Assembly: GCF_030403775.1 (NCBI RefSeq)
Contig: NZ_JAQMWQ010000008.1
Location: 120,522 to 179,152 of the forward strand
Direction: 5' to 3'
Length of the DNA: 58,631 bases
DNA from: Paenibacillus sp. BSR1-1
GTDB taxonomy: Bacteria; Bacillota; Bacilli; Bacillales; Cytobacillaceae
Shown here in pieces: positions 31,958 through 45,621 of the stretch (position 1 is its first letter; the number at the start of each line of letters is the position of its first letter). The translations under genes were made by a program, and so were the position numbers. The notes beneath the pieces are model-generated. The model worked only from the letters and a program-made list of their open reading frames with translations, was not told the origin of the DNA and ran no database searches.

Positions 31958-33116
31958 ACTGGTAAATATAAACAAATGGCTCATTTTCGTTTGCCTTGCG
32001 GACAATTAAGGCTTCAGGCCCGTCGACCGACGTAATACTTACAGAAACAGAGATATATTTAGGGAAGTGCTCCATAACCAACCCTGTCAGATACTGGGTA
32101 AAACCAATTCCTTCCGTTTTTCCATAAAATTGAATCGGAATAGTAATATTTAATTCCTGGAGTTGATCTCCAACGTAAAACGCTTTGCCAATGACACCAT
32201 TAAAATTAGGAAAATATTCTTCAACATCCTGCTTAAAGTTTAAGAAGGCAATCACATCATCACGGTGATCTTCCTGGGCATCTGTTGAAGGGAATAAATA
32301 ATATTTTTCATTTCCTTTTTCCCAATCATTTAATGTCTGGCTGCCTTTATCAACGGTTGAGTAAGCAATATATCTGCCAGGGATAACAGAAGATTTACTC
32401 TGCTGCATAAATAAACCAATCGTAATCGGTACATCGGCTAAATTTTTCATCGCCCGCATCCGCTTAACGACTTCCTCAGCCATCTTCTTGCCTTCCCTTT
32501 CCATTTCAGCATAATCAATTTTTTTCTCATAAACAGGACCGTCTTTTACGGTTTGATAGTAGTAAATGGAATTGAGGGCAAGTCCAATCGAAACACCGCC
32601 AAGAGACACATTTCCCTTATCGTCTTTCGTTAAATAATCATGTTCTAAAATATGAGCCAAATAAACCGGTGATGTTGGTTCAGCACCAGCAACAGCTGTA
32701 TCTACAGGGTTTAACCCAATATTTTCTGAGGCTTTAAGGCTTTCAGCCTTTAATTGTGGATCCGTAAATTTACGGTTTAGCCAAAGCCGTATCGTCTTTC
32801 CTTTAATTTCCTGACCTTCACGAAAATAATACTTATCTGTGCTGAAACTATTTTGGGCGATTCGCATTAGTCCCGTCTCAAATTCGTTCAAGTCATAGCG
32901 AGTATTAATATTATTCACGACCAACCCGCGCGCTTCCCCAGGTTCAAATGGCAGGATGGTCCTGTAATAATTGTCTGAAATATTATATTTAGGAATAATC
33001 GCCTTTCCTTTCACTTTCTCCTTTGATTGAACTGCTTCATTTTGCTTCTGAAAATTCGGTGCACAGGCACTCAGCAAAAAAACAAAGGAGAGAGCGAGCA
33101 ATGAGAGCTTTCTCAC
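31956..33116 (-). CDS. CamS family lipoprotein (sex-pheromone precursor family, YerH-like)
   Basis: A 386-residue lipoprotein. The signal ends in FLLSACAPN (lipobox LSAC), and the mature part matches the CamS family: YRTILPFEPGEARGLVVNN and ITIGLFMQQSKSSVIPGRY. In Enterococcus and Staphylococcus a hydrophobic peptide cut from the signal region of this family acts as a pheromone for conjugation; the role of the body is unknown. In B. subtilis the homologue yerH follows ligA, exactly as here (17-nt gap). The start is GTG at 33116 with GAGGTG 8 nt upstream. Confidence 0.93.
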   Translation of the reverse strand: MRKLSLLALSFVFLLSACAPNFQKQNEAVQSKEKVKGKAIIPKYNISDNYYRTILPFEPGEARGLVVNNINTRYDLNEFETGLMRIAQNSFSTDKYYFREGQEIKGKTIRLWLNRKFTDPQLKAESLKASENIGLNPVDTAVAGAEPTSPVYLAHILEHDYLTKDDKGNVSLGGVSIGLALNSIYYYQTVKDGPVYEKKIDYAEMEREGKKMAEEVVKRMRAMKNLADVPITIGLFMQQSKSSVIPGRYIAYSTVDKGSQTLNDWEKGNEKYYLFPSTDAQEDHRDDVIAFLNFKQDVEEYFPNFNGVIGKAFYVGDQLQELNITIPIQFYGKTEGIGFTQYLTGLVMEHFPKYISVSVSITSVDGPEALIVRKANENEPFVYIYQ

Positions 33117-33133
33117 GTCGATAACACCTCTTA

Positions 33134-35170
<2,037 letters not shown>

Positions 35171-37432
35171 TTACGCTTTTTTAATTGGTGCGAATTTGGC
35201 GAGCAAGCGCTTGATGCCCACTGGACTTGGGAAGGCGATATCAAGCTCCGTCCCTTCGCCTTGGCCTTTTACACTTACGACCGTCCCAATCCCCCATTTA
35301 CCATGCTCGGCTTTATCACCGACCTTCCAGCCAAGTTCATCACTGCCGGAAGAGGCTGAAACTGGGCGCATGACGGGTTTCCGTGGTGCTGATGGGGTGC
35401 CAAATGTGCTTCCCCGGCCACCAAATGAAGAGCCTGATGATCCGAATGACCTTGAGCTGCCAAAAGGAGAAGCCTGACGTTTTTCTGGTTCGACACCCTC
35501 TAAAAGGTCCTCCGGAATTTCGCTGATAAATCTAGATGCTGGGTTCATATTGGTTCGTCCGAACAGGGTTCTCATTTGGGCATTGGTTAAGAACAAGCTT
35601 TGCTCTGCACGGGTAATACCCACATAGGCAAGGCGGCGTTCCTCTTCCATTTCTGCTTCTTCCATAAGCGAGCGGCTGTGAGGAAATACCCCTTCCTCCA
35701 TGCCAATCAAGAAGACAACCGGAAATTCCAAGCCCTTAGCTGAGTGCAGTGTCATTAGCGTAATCGAATCCGCTTTTTCTCCATCTTCATCCAATGAATC
35801 AATGTCGGCTACCAAGGCTAAATCTGTTAAAAAGGCAATCAGACTCTTATCTTCGTTTGTATCTTCAAAGTTTTTGGTTACAGATAATAATTCCTCAAGG
35901 TTTTCTAAGCGGCTTTGTGCTTCCAATGATTTTTCCGCTTTGAGCATTTCCTTGTAACCAGTCTTATCAAGAACCTCTTCAACAAGCTCTGTAACGGATA
36001 AGAACTCCTGCATATTTGTATAATTGCGAATTAAGTCGCGGAATTCAATTGCGGCTTTCGTAATCTTAGGACTTACACCAATCAATTCAATCGAATCGAG
36101 TGCTTGATAGATGGAGATATCATGCATCGCTGCAAAATTAGCAATCTTATCAAACGAGGTTGAGCCAATTCCCCTTTTCGGTACATTGATAATCCGCTGC
36201 AGGCTGATATCATCATCCGGATTGGAAATCAAACGCAAATATGCCAGCATGTCTTTAATTTCTTTTCTGTCATAGAATTTTGTACCGCCCACAATCGAAT
36301 ATCCAATATTCGATTTGAGCAGCACTTCCTCCATAACACGGGACTGGGCGTTTGTACGATAAAGAATGGCAATGTCTGTTAGTTTAATTTTGTCATCACG
36401 GGTTAGTTCCTTTATTTTTCCTGCAACGAATTGAGCCTCAGATTGTTCACTATCAGCACGGTAATAAACAATTTTGTTACCTTCCGGGTTTTCAGTCCAA
36501 AGATTTTTCGCTTTTCGGTTCAGGTTATTTTCAATAACCTTGTTAGCCGCCAAGAGAATTCTTTTGGTCGAGCGGTAGTTTTGCTCAAGCAGGATGACGG
36601 AAGCGTTCGGGTAATCTTTTTCAAAGGAAAGGATATTGGCAATATCCGCCCCGCGCCAGCGGTAAATGGACTGATCAGAGTCCCCGACGACACATAGGTT
36701 TTTGAAGCGCATCGCGAGCATTTTTACGAGCATATATTGGGCTCTATTGGTATCCTGATACTCATCGACATGGATGTATTGGAACTTTCGCTGATAATAT
36801 TCAAGCACCTCTGGAATCCTTTGAAATAACTGAATCGTTGTCATAATCAGGTCATCAAAATCAAGTGCCTGATTTTTGCGCAGCCGCTTTTGGTATTCTG
36901 TGTAGACCTCACTTACGGTTTGTTCAAAGAATCCGCCCGCCGTTTTCGCAAATTCCTCTGGGTCAATCAGCTCATTTTTTGCAGAACTAATCGCGCCTAA
37001 TAGCGCCCTCGGGTCAAACTTCTTCGGGTCAAGATTTTTTTCTTTAAGAATCCCTTTAATGACTGATTGCTGATCAGTTGTGTCAAGAATTGTAAAATTG
37101 CGGTTAAAGCCCATCCGGTCGATATCCCTGCGTAAAATACGTACGCACATCGAGTGAAAGGTCGAAATCCAGATTTCTTCCGCTGCTCCGCCCATCATTT
37201 TCCCAATTCTTTCTTTCATTTCGCGTGCAGCTTTGTTAGTAAAGGTAATTGCTAAAATGTTATATGGGTTTACTCGTTTTTCTACTATTAGGTACGCAAT
37301 GCGATGCGTTAATACTCTCGTTTTTCCACTGCCTGCCCCTGCCATTAATAAAAGCGGTCCATCCGTTGCTTTTACGGCACTTTGCTGCTCTGGATTCAGG
37401 CCATTCAAAAGCTTATCCGTTAAATATTGCAT
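35171..37432 (-). CDS. pcrA: ATP-dependent DNA helicase PcrA (UvrD/Rep superfamily 1)
   Basis: A 753-residue SF1A helicase that unwinds 3'-5' in repair and rolling-circle replication. Helicase motifs: [20 protein letters not shown] (Walker A), VDEYQDTN (motif II), [16 protein letters not shown] (III), LEQNYRST (IV), [20 protein letters not shown] (V) and [13 protein letters not shown] (VI). The C-terminus carries the Ser/Gly-rich linker and the Tudor-like RNA polymerase-interaction domain ([20 protein letters not shown]). The start at 37432 ([16 protein letters not shown]) is chosen because GGTGG precedes it; the open frame reaches 37498 but those 22 residues are not seen in the family. Confidence 0.96.
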   Translation of the reverse strand: MQYLTDKLLNGLNPEQQSAVKATDGPLLLMAGAGSGKTRVLTHRIAYLIVEKRVNPYNILAITFTNKAAREMKERIGKMMGGAAEEIWISTFHSMCVRILRRDIDRMGFNRNFTILDTTDQQSVIKGILKEKNLDPKKFDPRALLGAISSAKNELIDPEEFAKTAGGFFEQTVSEVYTEYQKRLRKNQALDFDDLIMTTIQLFQRIPEVLEYYQRKFQYIHVDEYQDTNRAQYMLVKMLAMRFKNLCVVGDSDQSIYRWRGADIANILSFEKDYPNASVILLEQNYRSTKRILLAANKVIENNLNRKAKNLWTENPEGNKIVYYRADSEQSEAQFVAGKIKELTRDDKIKLTDIAILYRTNAQSRVMEEVLLKSNIGYSIVGGTKFYDRKEIKDMLAYLRLISNPDDDISLQRIINVPKRGIGSTSFDKIANFAAMHDISIYQALDSIELIGVSPKITKAAIEFRDLIRNYTNMQEFLSVTELVEEVLDKTGYKEMLKAEKSLEAQSRLENLEELLSVTKNFEDTNEDKSLIAFLTDLALVADIDSLDEDGEKADSITLMTLHSAKGLEFPVVFLIGMEEGVFPHSRSLMEEAEMEEERRLAYVGITRAEQSLFLTNAQMRTLFGRTNMNPASRFISEIPEDLLEGVEPEKRQASPFGSSRSFGSSGSSFGGRGSTFGTPSAPRKPVMRPVSASSGSDELGWKVGDKAEHGKWGIGTVVSVKGQGEGTELDIAFPSPVGIKRLLAKFAPIKKA

Positions 37433-37502
37433 GATTCCACCACCATAACAAACATTTGTTCTTATTTTTATTTTATCGTTCCTTGCATTCAAGTGCAAAT
37501 TT

Positions 37503-38186
37503 CTATCGAGTACTTTTAACCGTTTCTAAGGCTTTTTCAAAGTTATCATAAAGAGCGTTGCCAATGACAATCACATCGGCATGCTTGGCCATTTCTTCCG
37601 CCTGTTCCTTTGTAGAAATGCCGCCCCCATAAAAAAGAGTTGTTTTTTCAAGAACCTTTTTCACGTCTGCTACGAGATCCACATTTCCATATTTGCCGCT
37701 GTATTCAAGATAAAAAATCGGCAGCTGAAACATTTTTTCTGCCATCATCGCATAGGCCTTTACATCTTCGTTGGTTACGCTGGAATTAGACGCGGTTAGT
37801 TGGGCCGCTTTGCAGTCTTCATTCAAAATGCAATAGCCCTCCATGACGATTTCTTCCCAGTCCATGATTTCGCCAAATTCCTTTACAGCCTGATGATGAA
37901 GCCCTGTAATCCACTTCGTATCGCTGCTATTTAAGATTGTTGGGATAAAATACAGATCAAAACCCGGTGTTACAGTTTCAATGCTGGAAACTTCCAAGAC
38001 GCACGGAACGGTATACCTTCTGATTCTTGCCATTAAATCAAGGACATTTTCAAGGGTCACTCCATCTGTTCCGCCGACCATCACGGCATCGGTGCCTGAT
38101 TCACATATTTTTTCTAACTGGTCGTCTGAAATTTCTTTATTTGGATCGAGTTTAAACACGTGGCGCCACTCGCGAAAATCATACAT
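37503..38186 (-). CDS. pcrB: Heptaprenylglyceryl phosphate synthase
   Basis: A 227-residue TIM-barrel enzyme that joins heptaprenyl diphosphate to sn-glycerol-1-phosphate, giving an archaeal-type ether lipid in bacilli. Typical parts are [42 protein letters not shown] and [20 protein letters not shown]. It is first in the operon with pcrA. An extended -10 lies upstream at 38222-38230. Confidence 0.95.
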   Translation of the reverse strand: MYDFREWRHVFKLDPNKEISDDQLEKICESGTDAVMVGGTDGVTLENVLDLMARIRRYTVPCVLEVSSIETVTPGFDLYFIPTILNSSDTKWITGLHHQAVKEFGEIMDWEEIVMEGYCILNEDCKAAQLTASNSSVTNEDVKAYAMMAEKMFQLPIFYLEYSGKYGNVDLVADVKKVLEKTTLFYGGGISTKEQAEEMAKHADVIVIGNALYDNFEKALETVKSTR

Positions 38187-38221
38187 TAAAGGATTCCTCC
38201 ATTACATAAGTCCATTTCACC

Positions 38222-38230
38222 ATTATAGCA
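38222..38230 (-). promoter_or_regulatory. Extended -10 promoter element of the pcrB operon
   Basis: Minus-strand TGCTATAAT, a full extended -10, 36 nt before the pcrB ATG. The -35 region (TTTTTA at 17 nt) is weak, which an extended -10 can compensate. Confidence 0.55.
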
Positions 38231-38282
38231 TTAGAGGAATCGTTTAAAAAATAAAACCATGTAAGAAATAAAATCCAAATAG

Positions 38283-38484
38283 AAAAGCGGAAGCGCCTTC
38301 GGAACAAGCAGAGCTTGTTCCTGCGATGATTATTCTAAGTAGCATCTTTAGTGCCCAGGGAAAAAAGCAGTTCATTTTTTCCTAGGGGCGACAAACATAA
38401 GACGAGCCGGCGGGAAGGTTGCTTTTTAACCTTCTCGACGGATTGGCTGTAGACCTGCGAGCCCCTATGCGCTGAAGCTGGACA
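38283..38484. repeat. Long structured intergenic repeat element, about 200 bp
   Basis: This stretch has near-inverted ends (AGCGGAAGCGC at the left, GCGCTGAAGCT at the right, 9 of 11 pairing). Inner hairpins include GGAACAAGC-AGA-GCTTGTTCC and GGGAAGGTT...AACCTTCTC, and there are paired blocks CTAGGGGCG and GAGCCCCTA. I recall closely similar elements, with GACGAGCCGG-like and GCGCTGGAGCTGGAC-like parts, scattered between genes in Bacillus genomes; this is from memory. It probably folds as RNA or is a small mobile repeat. No gene is seen in it. Confidence 0.65.
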
Positions 38485-38485
38485 A

Positions 38486-38517
38486 AAAGAAAAACCGAAG
38501 GAGTCCCTTCGGTTTGT
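38486..38517 (-). terminator. Terminator after yerC
   Basis: Minus-strand stem AACCGAAGG/CCTTCGGTT (loop GACT) followed by T4CT5, directly behind the yerC stop. Confidence 0.85.
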
Positions 38518-38832
38518 TTATACTTCTTCCACTTTGCTGTTTTCTTCTTTAATCCGTTCCAAAACCATTTCATACGTATCATTGCCAAAATTCAAGCAGC
38601 GTTTTACCCGTGAAATCGTAGCGGTACTTGCGCCCGTTTCGGTTTCAATTTTGTGGTACGTATTTCCTTCACGGAGCATTCTAGCTACATCTAACCGCTG
38701 GGCAAGAGACTGAATTTCATTGATCGTGCACAAATCATCAAAGAAACGGTAGCATTCTTCTAAATCCTTTAATGAAAGCACTGCTTTAAATAATTGATCG
38801 AGTTCTTTTCCCCTTAATTTATTTATTTGCAT
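38518..38832 (-). CDS. yerC: YerC/YecD-type TrpR-like regulator
   Basis: A 104-residue helical protein of the TrpR-like YerC family: LDQLFKAVLSLKDLEECYRFFDDLCT, IQSLAQRLDVARMLREGNTY and the HTH HKIETETGASTATISRVKRCL. It should bind DNA as a dimer; its targets are not known to me. The place between yerB and pcrB is conserved in Bacillus. SD AAAAGGGG is 8-15 nt upstream. The long repeat element lies downstream. Confidence 0.92.
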   Translation of the reverse strand: MQINKLRGKELDQLFKAVLSLKDLEECYRFFDDLCTINEIQSLAQRLDVARMLREGNTYHKIETETGASTATISRVKRCLNFGNDTYEMVLERIKEENSKVEEV

Positions 38833-38850
38833 ATACTTAACCCCTTTTAA

Positions 38851-39900
38851 TTAATTTACATTAAATGAAACACTTTTTTGTAGTCCAGGGTTGGTTGGAA
38901 CAACATTGACCCACGTTTTTCCCGGTACTAAACGAATCTCTTCCCCATCCTTCATAGGAACAATTAAACCGTTCTTATTCTTCCATTCTACCTCAGTTAC
39001 TTTCCCCTTTTGAAGCAAATAACCTTTTCCGCCAGATTTCAGATCAATATCCCGGCGTCCATACGAATCAATTACTTGATGAACGGCTTCAATGATAAAA
39101 ATATTATCGAGAAGAACAGGTTCTTTCGTGTCTAAATCAACAGTTTGCTCTCCGCCTGAGAAACGCTTATATTTGCCTAGTGTACTGTCATACTCGTAGG
39201 TTGAATCAGAAATCGCACTTTTGGAGTAGGTAATCATGACGGACTTGGCATCATTTCCTGTAATATTTTTGCTTTCTTCCTCTGTATAGAATTTAAAAGC
39301 AGGTGGACTTTTTTCCATAGAGTAATGTTTTTGTTCGGCGCCCTTTAAAATATTGTCATAGGTAATATAAGAGTTATGAGGTGCTTTCCGCGTGCTTGAT
39401 CGTTTAAATAGGGTCCCATCATAGACCATTCCGTTCAAATTATCGATATAATTTCCCTCAAGCATTTCCTTTGCTTCCTCACTCCAGCCGTGGGCAATAT
39501 AGAGTGCGTTTAGTCCTTTAGCCAGTTCGATATAATAATCCCTTGCACTCCGGACAGGACCGATATTCGTCGGCTTTTCACTTTGAAAAACGGCAAGGAA
39601 GCGGGTGATATCCCCCTCTGCCAGCACTTCATAGACCACATCAGCTTTGTTCAACCCTGACTGCGGTCTTGCTTTTGGATGATTATTAACCATTACCGCT
39701 ACAGCTCGACCATCGACAGCTGCTTTAGACCTGATACCAGTCAGCGGGAAAAAATAAGGGTCCTCTTGCTTCTGTCCCTCTTTTTCCACCACTTTGTCAA
39801 CCACTTCGTGCTTTTTTTCCGGCTCCTTAACCTTTTCCTTGTTACTGCAGCCAGAGAACAGTAAAAGGACAGCTGCCATGGCAACAGCCCATTTTTTCAT
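38851..39900 (-). CDS. yerB: YerB family lipoprotein (DUF3048)
   Basis: A 349-residue lipoprotein: signal MKKWAVAMAAVLLLFSGCSN with lipobox FSGC, a charged linker rich in Lys/Glu, then the DUF3048 domain (GIRSKAAVDGRAVAVMVNNHPKARPQSGLNKADVVYEVLAEG and VGPVRSARDYYIELA-like IGPVRSARDYYIELAKGL). The C-terminal half is the DUF3048-C beta domain. The function of the family is unknown; it lies outside the membrane. It is between yerA and yerC as in B. subtilis, with an 18-nt gap to yerC. Confidence 0.92.
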   Translation of the reverse strand: MKKWAVAMAAVLLLFSGCSNKEKVKEPEKKHEVVDKVVEKEGQKQEDPYFFPLTGIRSKAAVDGRAVAVMVNNHPKARPQSGLNKADVVYEVLAEGDITRFLAVFQSEKPTNIGPVRSARDYYIELAKGLNALYIAHGWSEEAKEMLEGNYIDNLNGMVYDGTLFKRSSTRKAPHNSYITYDNILKGAEQKHYSMEKSPPAFKFYTEEESKNITGNDAKSVMITYSKSAISDSTYEYDSTLGKYKRFSGGEQTVDLDTKEPVLLDNIFIIEAVHQVIDSYGRRDIDLKSGGKGYLLQKGKVTEVEWKNKNGLIVPMKDGEEIRLVPGKTWVNVVPTNPGLQKSVSFNVN

Positions 39901-39971
39901 CTATGCAACACCCCGAATTCCATTCTTGATGTTAGATACTTTCACACTTTAACCCTTTACCTAATTACAGT

Positions 39972-41717
39972 TTAGCGCATTATCGAAGGAAATAGAACTG
40001 TTTTATTCATGACATCATACATTCCTTGCTGTGTAACACGAATGTATGGTAAATGAGTAGACGAAAAGAACAATAAACTATACATCGGATCGGAAAAAGA
40101 ATAACCTCTGGCCGCCAGCTCTTCAAATAATCTTTTTTCCTGAATTATTAATTCTTCTACCGAGGCTTCAGACATGATTCCGCTTAACGGCAGCGGCAGC
40201 TCGCAGACAATCTCGGCGTTCTCCATCACTACTATCCCGCCGCCCTGCTCTTTCATTCTATTAAAAGCATGAATCATATCTTGTTTATTTTTTCCTATTA
40301 AAATAATATCTCCTGTATTCGAAAACGAGCTTGCTAAAGCAGAAAGCTTGGTTGCAAAGCCTTTTAAGATAGTATTAATCCGCCATTTTCCTTGCCGGTC
40401 AATTAAAGTAAAGAAACATTCATCATGATTGGCTGGCAGTTCATCACTGGAAACATCAATCGCGATCGAATAAGGTTTTGTGATAACGGAATTCTCCATT
40501 TTCACTCCAAAAGGCATCGAGTATTGCAAATCATCCATCGTTAATTCCCAATCCAGTTCCATTGGCTTTAATCCATATGGAGCCCAATTGATGGAAGGAT
40601 AAGCGTCTTCTACCTTCACACCATCTCGTTTTACCCATTTCCCTTTAGCAAGAACGGAAACAGGTGTTGGATTTTCAATACCTGATAAAAAGTTAATATT
40701 GGCAACACGGCCAGTAGCAATATTACCATGTAAATGATCAATATTGTAGTATCTGGCGATATTTACAGTTGCCATATTATAGGCATCAATTACGGGAACT
40801 CCCTTTTCAATCGCAATCCGAATCATTTGATCGTTGAGTCCTTGTTCGTAAAAACTCGATGAAGAACCATCCGTATTAAATATCAATCTATCATATGCCT
40901 CGATGCCTAATCGTTTCATGTCATCCAATATTTGCGGCAGATCTGGGCGAAGAGAGGAATACCTGAGCGATACCATATATCCCTGCATCAGACGGCTGTA
41001 AACCTCCTCACCTGTCATCGCTTCATGGTCACAATCAGCGCCTAAAAGCATCATTTTTGCTAATGTTTTTTCAGAAGCACCGGGAAAATGCCCTTCGATT
41101 TGCTTGCGCATCCGTTTTGCTTCTTGAATCCAATGCAGCATCATGTCATCGCCATCAAGCAGCTTCGGCCACCCGGTCAGCTCTCCGCCCTGAAGGACAG
41201 CATCATGCTCAAGCCAGGATTTAATATTACTGTGTGAAAAAATTTCTTCTTCATGCAAAACTTCGGTTTGCGAATCAAAACGGCACCACCAAAACATCGT
41301 TGTTGGAATCGAACGAAGGTCCTTCAGTAATGAAAACGCTTCCCTTTTTTTCATATTTAATATCAAGGCCATATTGTCATTAATTAACGTCGTAGTCCCA
41401 AACTGTGATGCATAGGCAGCAAATGTATGGGGATTATATAAATTAAATGGGTGAGCATGTGGTTCAATGTATCCTGGTACAAGTATTTTGTCCGTACAAT
41501 CAATGATTTCACAGTTTTTCACATTTTCCGGCAGATTCTCGCCAACATATACAATCCGATCTTCGTAAATCCAAATATTAGCACGCATCCATTTGCGAAA
41601 CGTCTGATTTAAAAACAAAGCATTTTTCAATAATATGGTGGGCGACGTTTTCCCATCCAAAACGGACACATGCATGCGTAAGTGTTTATTTTTCCAGCGG
41701 TAGCGTTGTTCCAGCAT
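39972..41717 (-). CDS. yerA: Adenine deaminase-like amidohydrolase (YerA)
   Basis: A 581-residue amidohydrolase related to adenine deaminase. The metal site motif PGYIEPHAHPFNLY is present in place of the usual PGFIDxHxH. The C-terminal adenine-deaminase domain is recognisable (KGFATKLSALASSFSNTGDIILIG, GGGIVVMENAEIV). It may deaminate adenine or a related purine. Its place right behind the purine operon agrees with that, but the substrate of YerA has not been settled as far as I know. It is divergent from the small membrane gene at 41884. Confidence 0.9.
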   Translation of the reverse strand: MLEQRYRWKNKHLRMHVSVLDGKTSPTILLKNALFLNQTFRKWMRANIWIYEDRIVYVGENLPENVKNCEIIDCTDKILVPGYIEPHAHPFNLYNPHTFAAYASQFGTTTLINDNMALILNMKKREAFSLLKDLRSIPTTMFWWCRFDSQTEVLHEEEIFSHSNIKSWLEHDAVLQGGELTGWPKLLDGDDMMLHWIQEAKRMRKQIEGHFPGASEKTLAKMMLLGADCDHEAMTGEEVYSRLMQGYMVSLRYSSLRPDLPQILDDMKRLGIEAYDRLIFNTDGSSSSFYEQGLNDQMIRIAIEKGVPVIDAYNMATVNIARYYNIDHLHGNIATGRVANINFLSGIENPTPVSVLAKGKWVKRDGVKVEDAYPSINWAPYGLKPMELDWELTMDDLQYSMPFGVKMENSVITKPYSIAIDVSSDELPANHDECFFTLIDRQGKWRINTILKGFATKLSALASSFSNTGDIILIGKNKQDMIHAFNRMKEQGGGIVVMENAEIVCELPLPLSGIMSEASVEELIIQEKRLFEELAARGYSFSDPMYSLLFFSSTHLPYIRVTQQGMYDVMNKTVLFPSIMR

Positions 41718-41883
41718 ACAAAATCCCTCCCTTTTAAAAAAACTATCTATATAATAAAATCTTGATTTATCAGTAAAGAAAGCCCTTACAAAATTTCTTT
41801 AGATACTATACTATCATACTTTACAATTTAAAGCAGTAAAGAAATGATAAATATTGTAAAAATGTTGTGAAGGAGTGAACAAA

Positions 41884-42168
41884 ATGAATATCAGACCAAA
41901 TATTGGCATATTAAACGCATTAATCCGGATTACGATGGGCCTAACCATTCTTGCTTGGAGTACCTCTAAATTGGTGAAGCACCCGTGGCGGGATTCCTAT
42001 TTGTTTGTGGCATTATGCGGAGCGATGAAGGTTGCTGAAGGAATTGTCCGTTATTGTCCGATAACAGCGCTATGTGAGAAATGCCAGGGAATGATTGAGG
42101 AACACAATCGTTCGACGGATTCTATGGATGGGATGGAAGGTATAGAGGTTCCATATAATCCAACCTGA
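41884..42168 (+). CDS. DUF2892-type small membrane protein
   Basis: About 94 residues with two hydrophobic helices (ILNALIRITMGLTILAWSTS and the stretch around YLFVALCGAMKVAEGIVRYC) and a CxxC-like tail (CPITALCEKC), as in the YgaP membrane part/DUF2892 family. The family start is NIRPNIG...IR. ATG 41884 has AAGGAGTG at 8 nt; a GTG at 41875 is inside the SD and is not used. The function is unknown. It ends at a strong two-way terminator facing purD. Confidence 0.85.
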   Translation: MNIRPNIGILNALIRITMGLTILAWSTSKLVKHPWRDSYLFVALCGAMKVAEGIVRYCPITALCEKCQGMIEEHNRSTDSMDGMEGIEVPYNPT

Positions 42169-42173
42169 AATCA

Positions 42174-42206
42174 AAAGGGGCTGACCGCGAATGGGTCAGC
42201 CCTTTA
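42174..42206. terminator. Two-way terminator, end of the purine operon
   Basis: Stem AAAGGGGCTGACC/GGTCAGCCCTTT with a seven-base loop; serves purD on the minus strand and the DUF2892 gene on the plus strand. Confidence 0.9.
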
Positions 42207-42224
42207 ATTGTAGGGATGTACAAC

Positions 42225-43505
<1,281 letters not shown>

Positions 43506-45044
43506 TTAATGTTTAAAATGTCTTACTCCTGTAAATACCATTGCAATTCCGTATTCGTCTGCTTTTTTGATGGAATCAGCGTCGCGAATAGATCCGCCAG
43601 GCTGAATAATAGCGGTAATTCCTGCTTTCGCAGCTGCTTCCACAGTATCATCCATTGGGAAAAACGCATCGGAGGCAAGTGCGGCACCTTCGGCTTTAGC
43701 GCCTGCCTGTTTCAGCGCAATCTCTGCTGAGCCCACACGGTTCATTTGACCGGCACCAATTCCAAGTGTCATGTCTTCACTTGAAACAACGATGGCATTT
43801 GATTTCACATGTTTTACTACCTTCCAGCCAAGCTTCAATGCTGACCATTCCGCTTGTGTCGGCTGTCTTTTAGTTGGGATCGAAATTTCGGCATTCTCTA
43901 GTGTGAAGCGATCCTGCTCTTGGACAAGTAATCCGCCTTCGATCGTTGTCATCTTCATTTCTGCCTTTGGTGCTTGCTCGAACGGAATCGTTAATAATCG
44001 TAAATTCTTTTTTGCTGTTAAAATTTCTAAGGCTTCTTTAGTGAATGAAGGAGCAATGATAATTTCTAAGAAAATCTCATGAAGTTTCCCAGCTGTCTGT
44101 CCATCAACTTCACGATTAAATGCAATGATTCCTCCGAAAATCGATACCGGGTCCGCTGCGAACGCTTTTTCAAACGCCTCAAAACCCGTCTTCCCTGTTC
44201 CAACACCGCACGGATTCATGTGCTTAACTGCAACGGCTGCAGGATTTGTAAATTCTTTAACAATTTGCAGTGCAGCATCGGCATCATTGATATTATTATA
44301 AGAAAGCTCTTTGCCATGAATCTGTTCCGCATTTGCAATCGAGAAAGTGGAGCCTAATGGCTTTTTATAAAAAGCAGCTTGTTGATGCGGATTTTCTCCG
44401 TACCTTAATGTCTGCTTCAATTCATATGTAACCGTCAATTTTTCAGGAGTTTCTTCCTGAGCAAGATCGGTCATATATTCTGCGATTAAAGCATCATAGG
44501 CAGCTGTATGGCGGAATACTTTTGCCGCAAGCTTTCTCCTGGTTTCAAGCTTCGTTGAACCATCTGCTTTTAATTCAGTCAGAACCTTTTCATAATCAGC
44601 AGGATCTACAACTACAGTGACATATTGATGATTTTTAGCAGAAGCGCGGAGCATCGTCGGTCCGCCGATATCAATATTCTCAATCGCATCAGCCACCGTT
44701 ACATCCGGCTTTTCAATCGTTTGCTGGAATGGATAGAGATTCACGCAAACAAGCTGGATTGGCGTAATGCCATGCTCATCAAGCTGTTTTTGATGGTCCT
44801 TCTCATCATGCTTTGCAAGCAAACCGCCATGAATATACGGATTTAATGTTTTAACACGGCCTTCTAAGATTTCTGGAAACCCGGTTACATCACTGACACC
44901 GAATACGGGAATCCCCTGCTCCTGAAGCATTTTCTTTGTCCCGCCGGTTGAGATGATTTCAAAGCCTAAACGATCTAATTCTCTAGCAAATTCGCTAACT
45001 CCACTTTTGTCAGATACACTAATTAGCGCGCGCTTTTTCTGCAT
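43506..45044 (-). CDS. purH: Bifunctional AICAR formyltransferase / IMP cyclohydrolase
   Basis: About 512 residues that carry out the last two steps to IMP. The N-terminal cyclohydrolase (MGS-like fold) begins [20 protein letters not shown] and ends its domain after [14 protein letters not shown]. The transformylase part has [11 protein letters not shown] and [17 protein letters not shown]. Start 45044 (QKKRALISV) has AGGAGAGG upstream; the longer open frame to 45104 lies inside purN. It overlaps purN by 26 nt, so translation is probably coupled. Confidence 0.97.
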   Translation of the reverse strand: MQKKRALISVSDKSGVSEFARELDRLGFEIISTGGTKKMLQEQGIPVFGVSDVTGFPEILEGRVKTLNPYIHGGLLAKHDEKDHQKQLDEHGITPIQLVCVNLYPFQQTIEKPDVTVADAIENIDIGGPTMLRASAKNHQYVTVVVDPADYEKVLTELKADGSTKLETRRKLAAKVFRHTAAYDALIAEYMTDLAQEETPEKLTVTYELKQTLRYGENPHQQAAFYKKPLGSTFSIANAEQIHGKELSYNNINDADAALQIVKEFTNPAAVAVKHMNPCGVGTGKTGFEAFEKAFAADPVSIFGGIIAFNREVDGQTAGKLHEIFLEIIIAPSFTKEALEILTAKKNLRLLTIPFEQAPKAEMKMTTIEGGLLVQEQDRFTLENAEISIPTKRQPTQAEWSALKLGWKVVKHVKSNAIVVSSEDMTLGIGAGQMNRVGSAEIALKQAGAKAEGAALASDAFFPMDDTVEAAAKAGITAIIQPGGSIRDADSIKKADEYGIAMVFTGVRHFKH

Positions 45045-45621
45045 ATAGAACCTCTCCTTGTGTAATAAGCATTTGTAGAATCGATGGATATAGCTTATGC
45101 TCAATCGCCTGAATCTTCGTGGTTAAACTTTCTCTTGTCTCGTTTTCCTCAATTCGCACTCGTTCCCTGACAATGATCGGGCCTGTATCCATGCCAGCAT
45201 CGACAAAATGAATGGTTACGCCGCTCCATTTTGCTTTCGCTGCTAACGCCTGGCCTATCGCATCTTTACCTGGAAAGTCTGGAAGAAGGGAAGGGTGAAT
45301 GTTCACGATTCGCCCCTCATACTCTTTTAATAAGGTCGGTCCAATCAGACGCATATACCCGGCAAGCACAATCAAATCCACTTTATTTTCCTTCAGCAGT
45401 ACAGATATGTCTTTTTCATAGTTTTCCTTGCCAGGATAGTCTTTTGGATTAAAAACAAAACAAGGTATCCCGGATGCTTTTGCTCTTTCGAGGACGTAAG
45501 CACCTGGCTTATCACAAATCAAAAGGGCCAGGTTTGCTGTAAGCACACCGGATTGAACAGCCTCAACGATCGTTTGAAAATTGCTTCCGCTTCCTGATGC
45601 AAACACGGCGATTTTCTTCAT
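45019..45621 (-). CDS. purN: Phosphoribosylglycinamide formyltransferase (folate-dependent)
   Basis: A 200-residue enzyme using 10-formyl-THF for step 3. [47 protein letters not shown] (catalytic Asn/His) and [14 protein letters not shown] (Asp) are present. The ATG overlaps the purM stop by 4 nt. Confidence 0.97.
   Translation of the reverse strand: MKKIAVFASGSGSNFQTIVEAVQSGVLTANLALLICDKPGAYVLERAKASGIPCFVFNPKDYPGKENYEKDISVLLKENKVDLIVLAGYMRLIGPTLLKEYEGRIVNIHPSLLPDFPGKDAIGQALAAKAKWSGVTIHFVDAGMDTGPIIVRERVRIEENETRESLTTKIQAIEHKLYPSILQMLITQGEVLYAEKARAN

Noticed and set aside
38382..38588. Minus-strand 68-residue frame in the structured repeat
   Set aside because: It overlaps the end of yerC in another frame and the repeat element; the composition is that of the repeat.
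43506..45104. Long version of PurH and similar N-terminal extensions (pcrA to 37498, purS to 51199, MscS to 56899)
   Set aside because: The added residues are absent from the families and the SDs point to the shorter starts.
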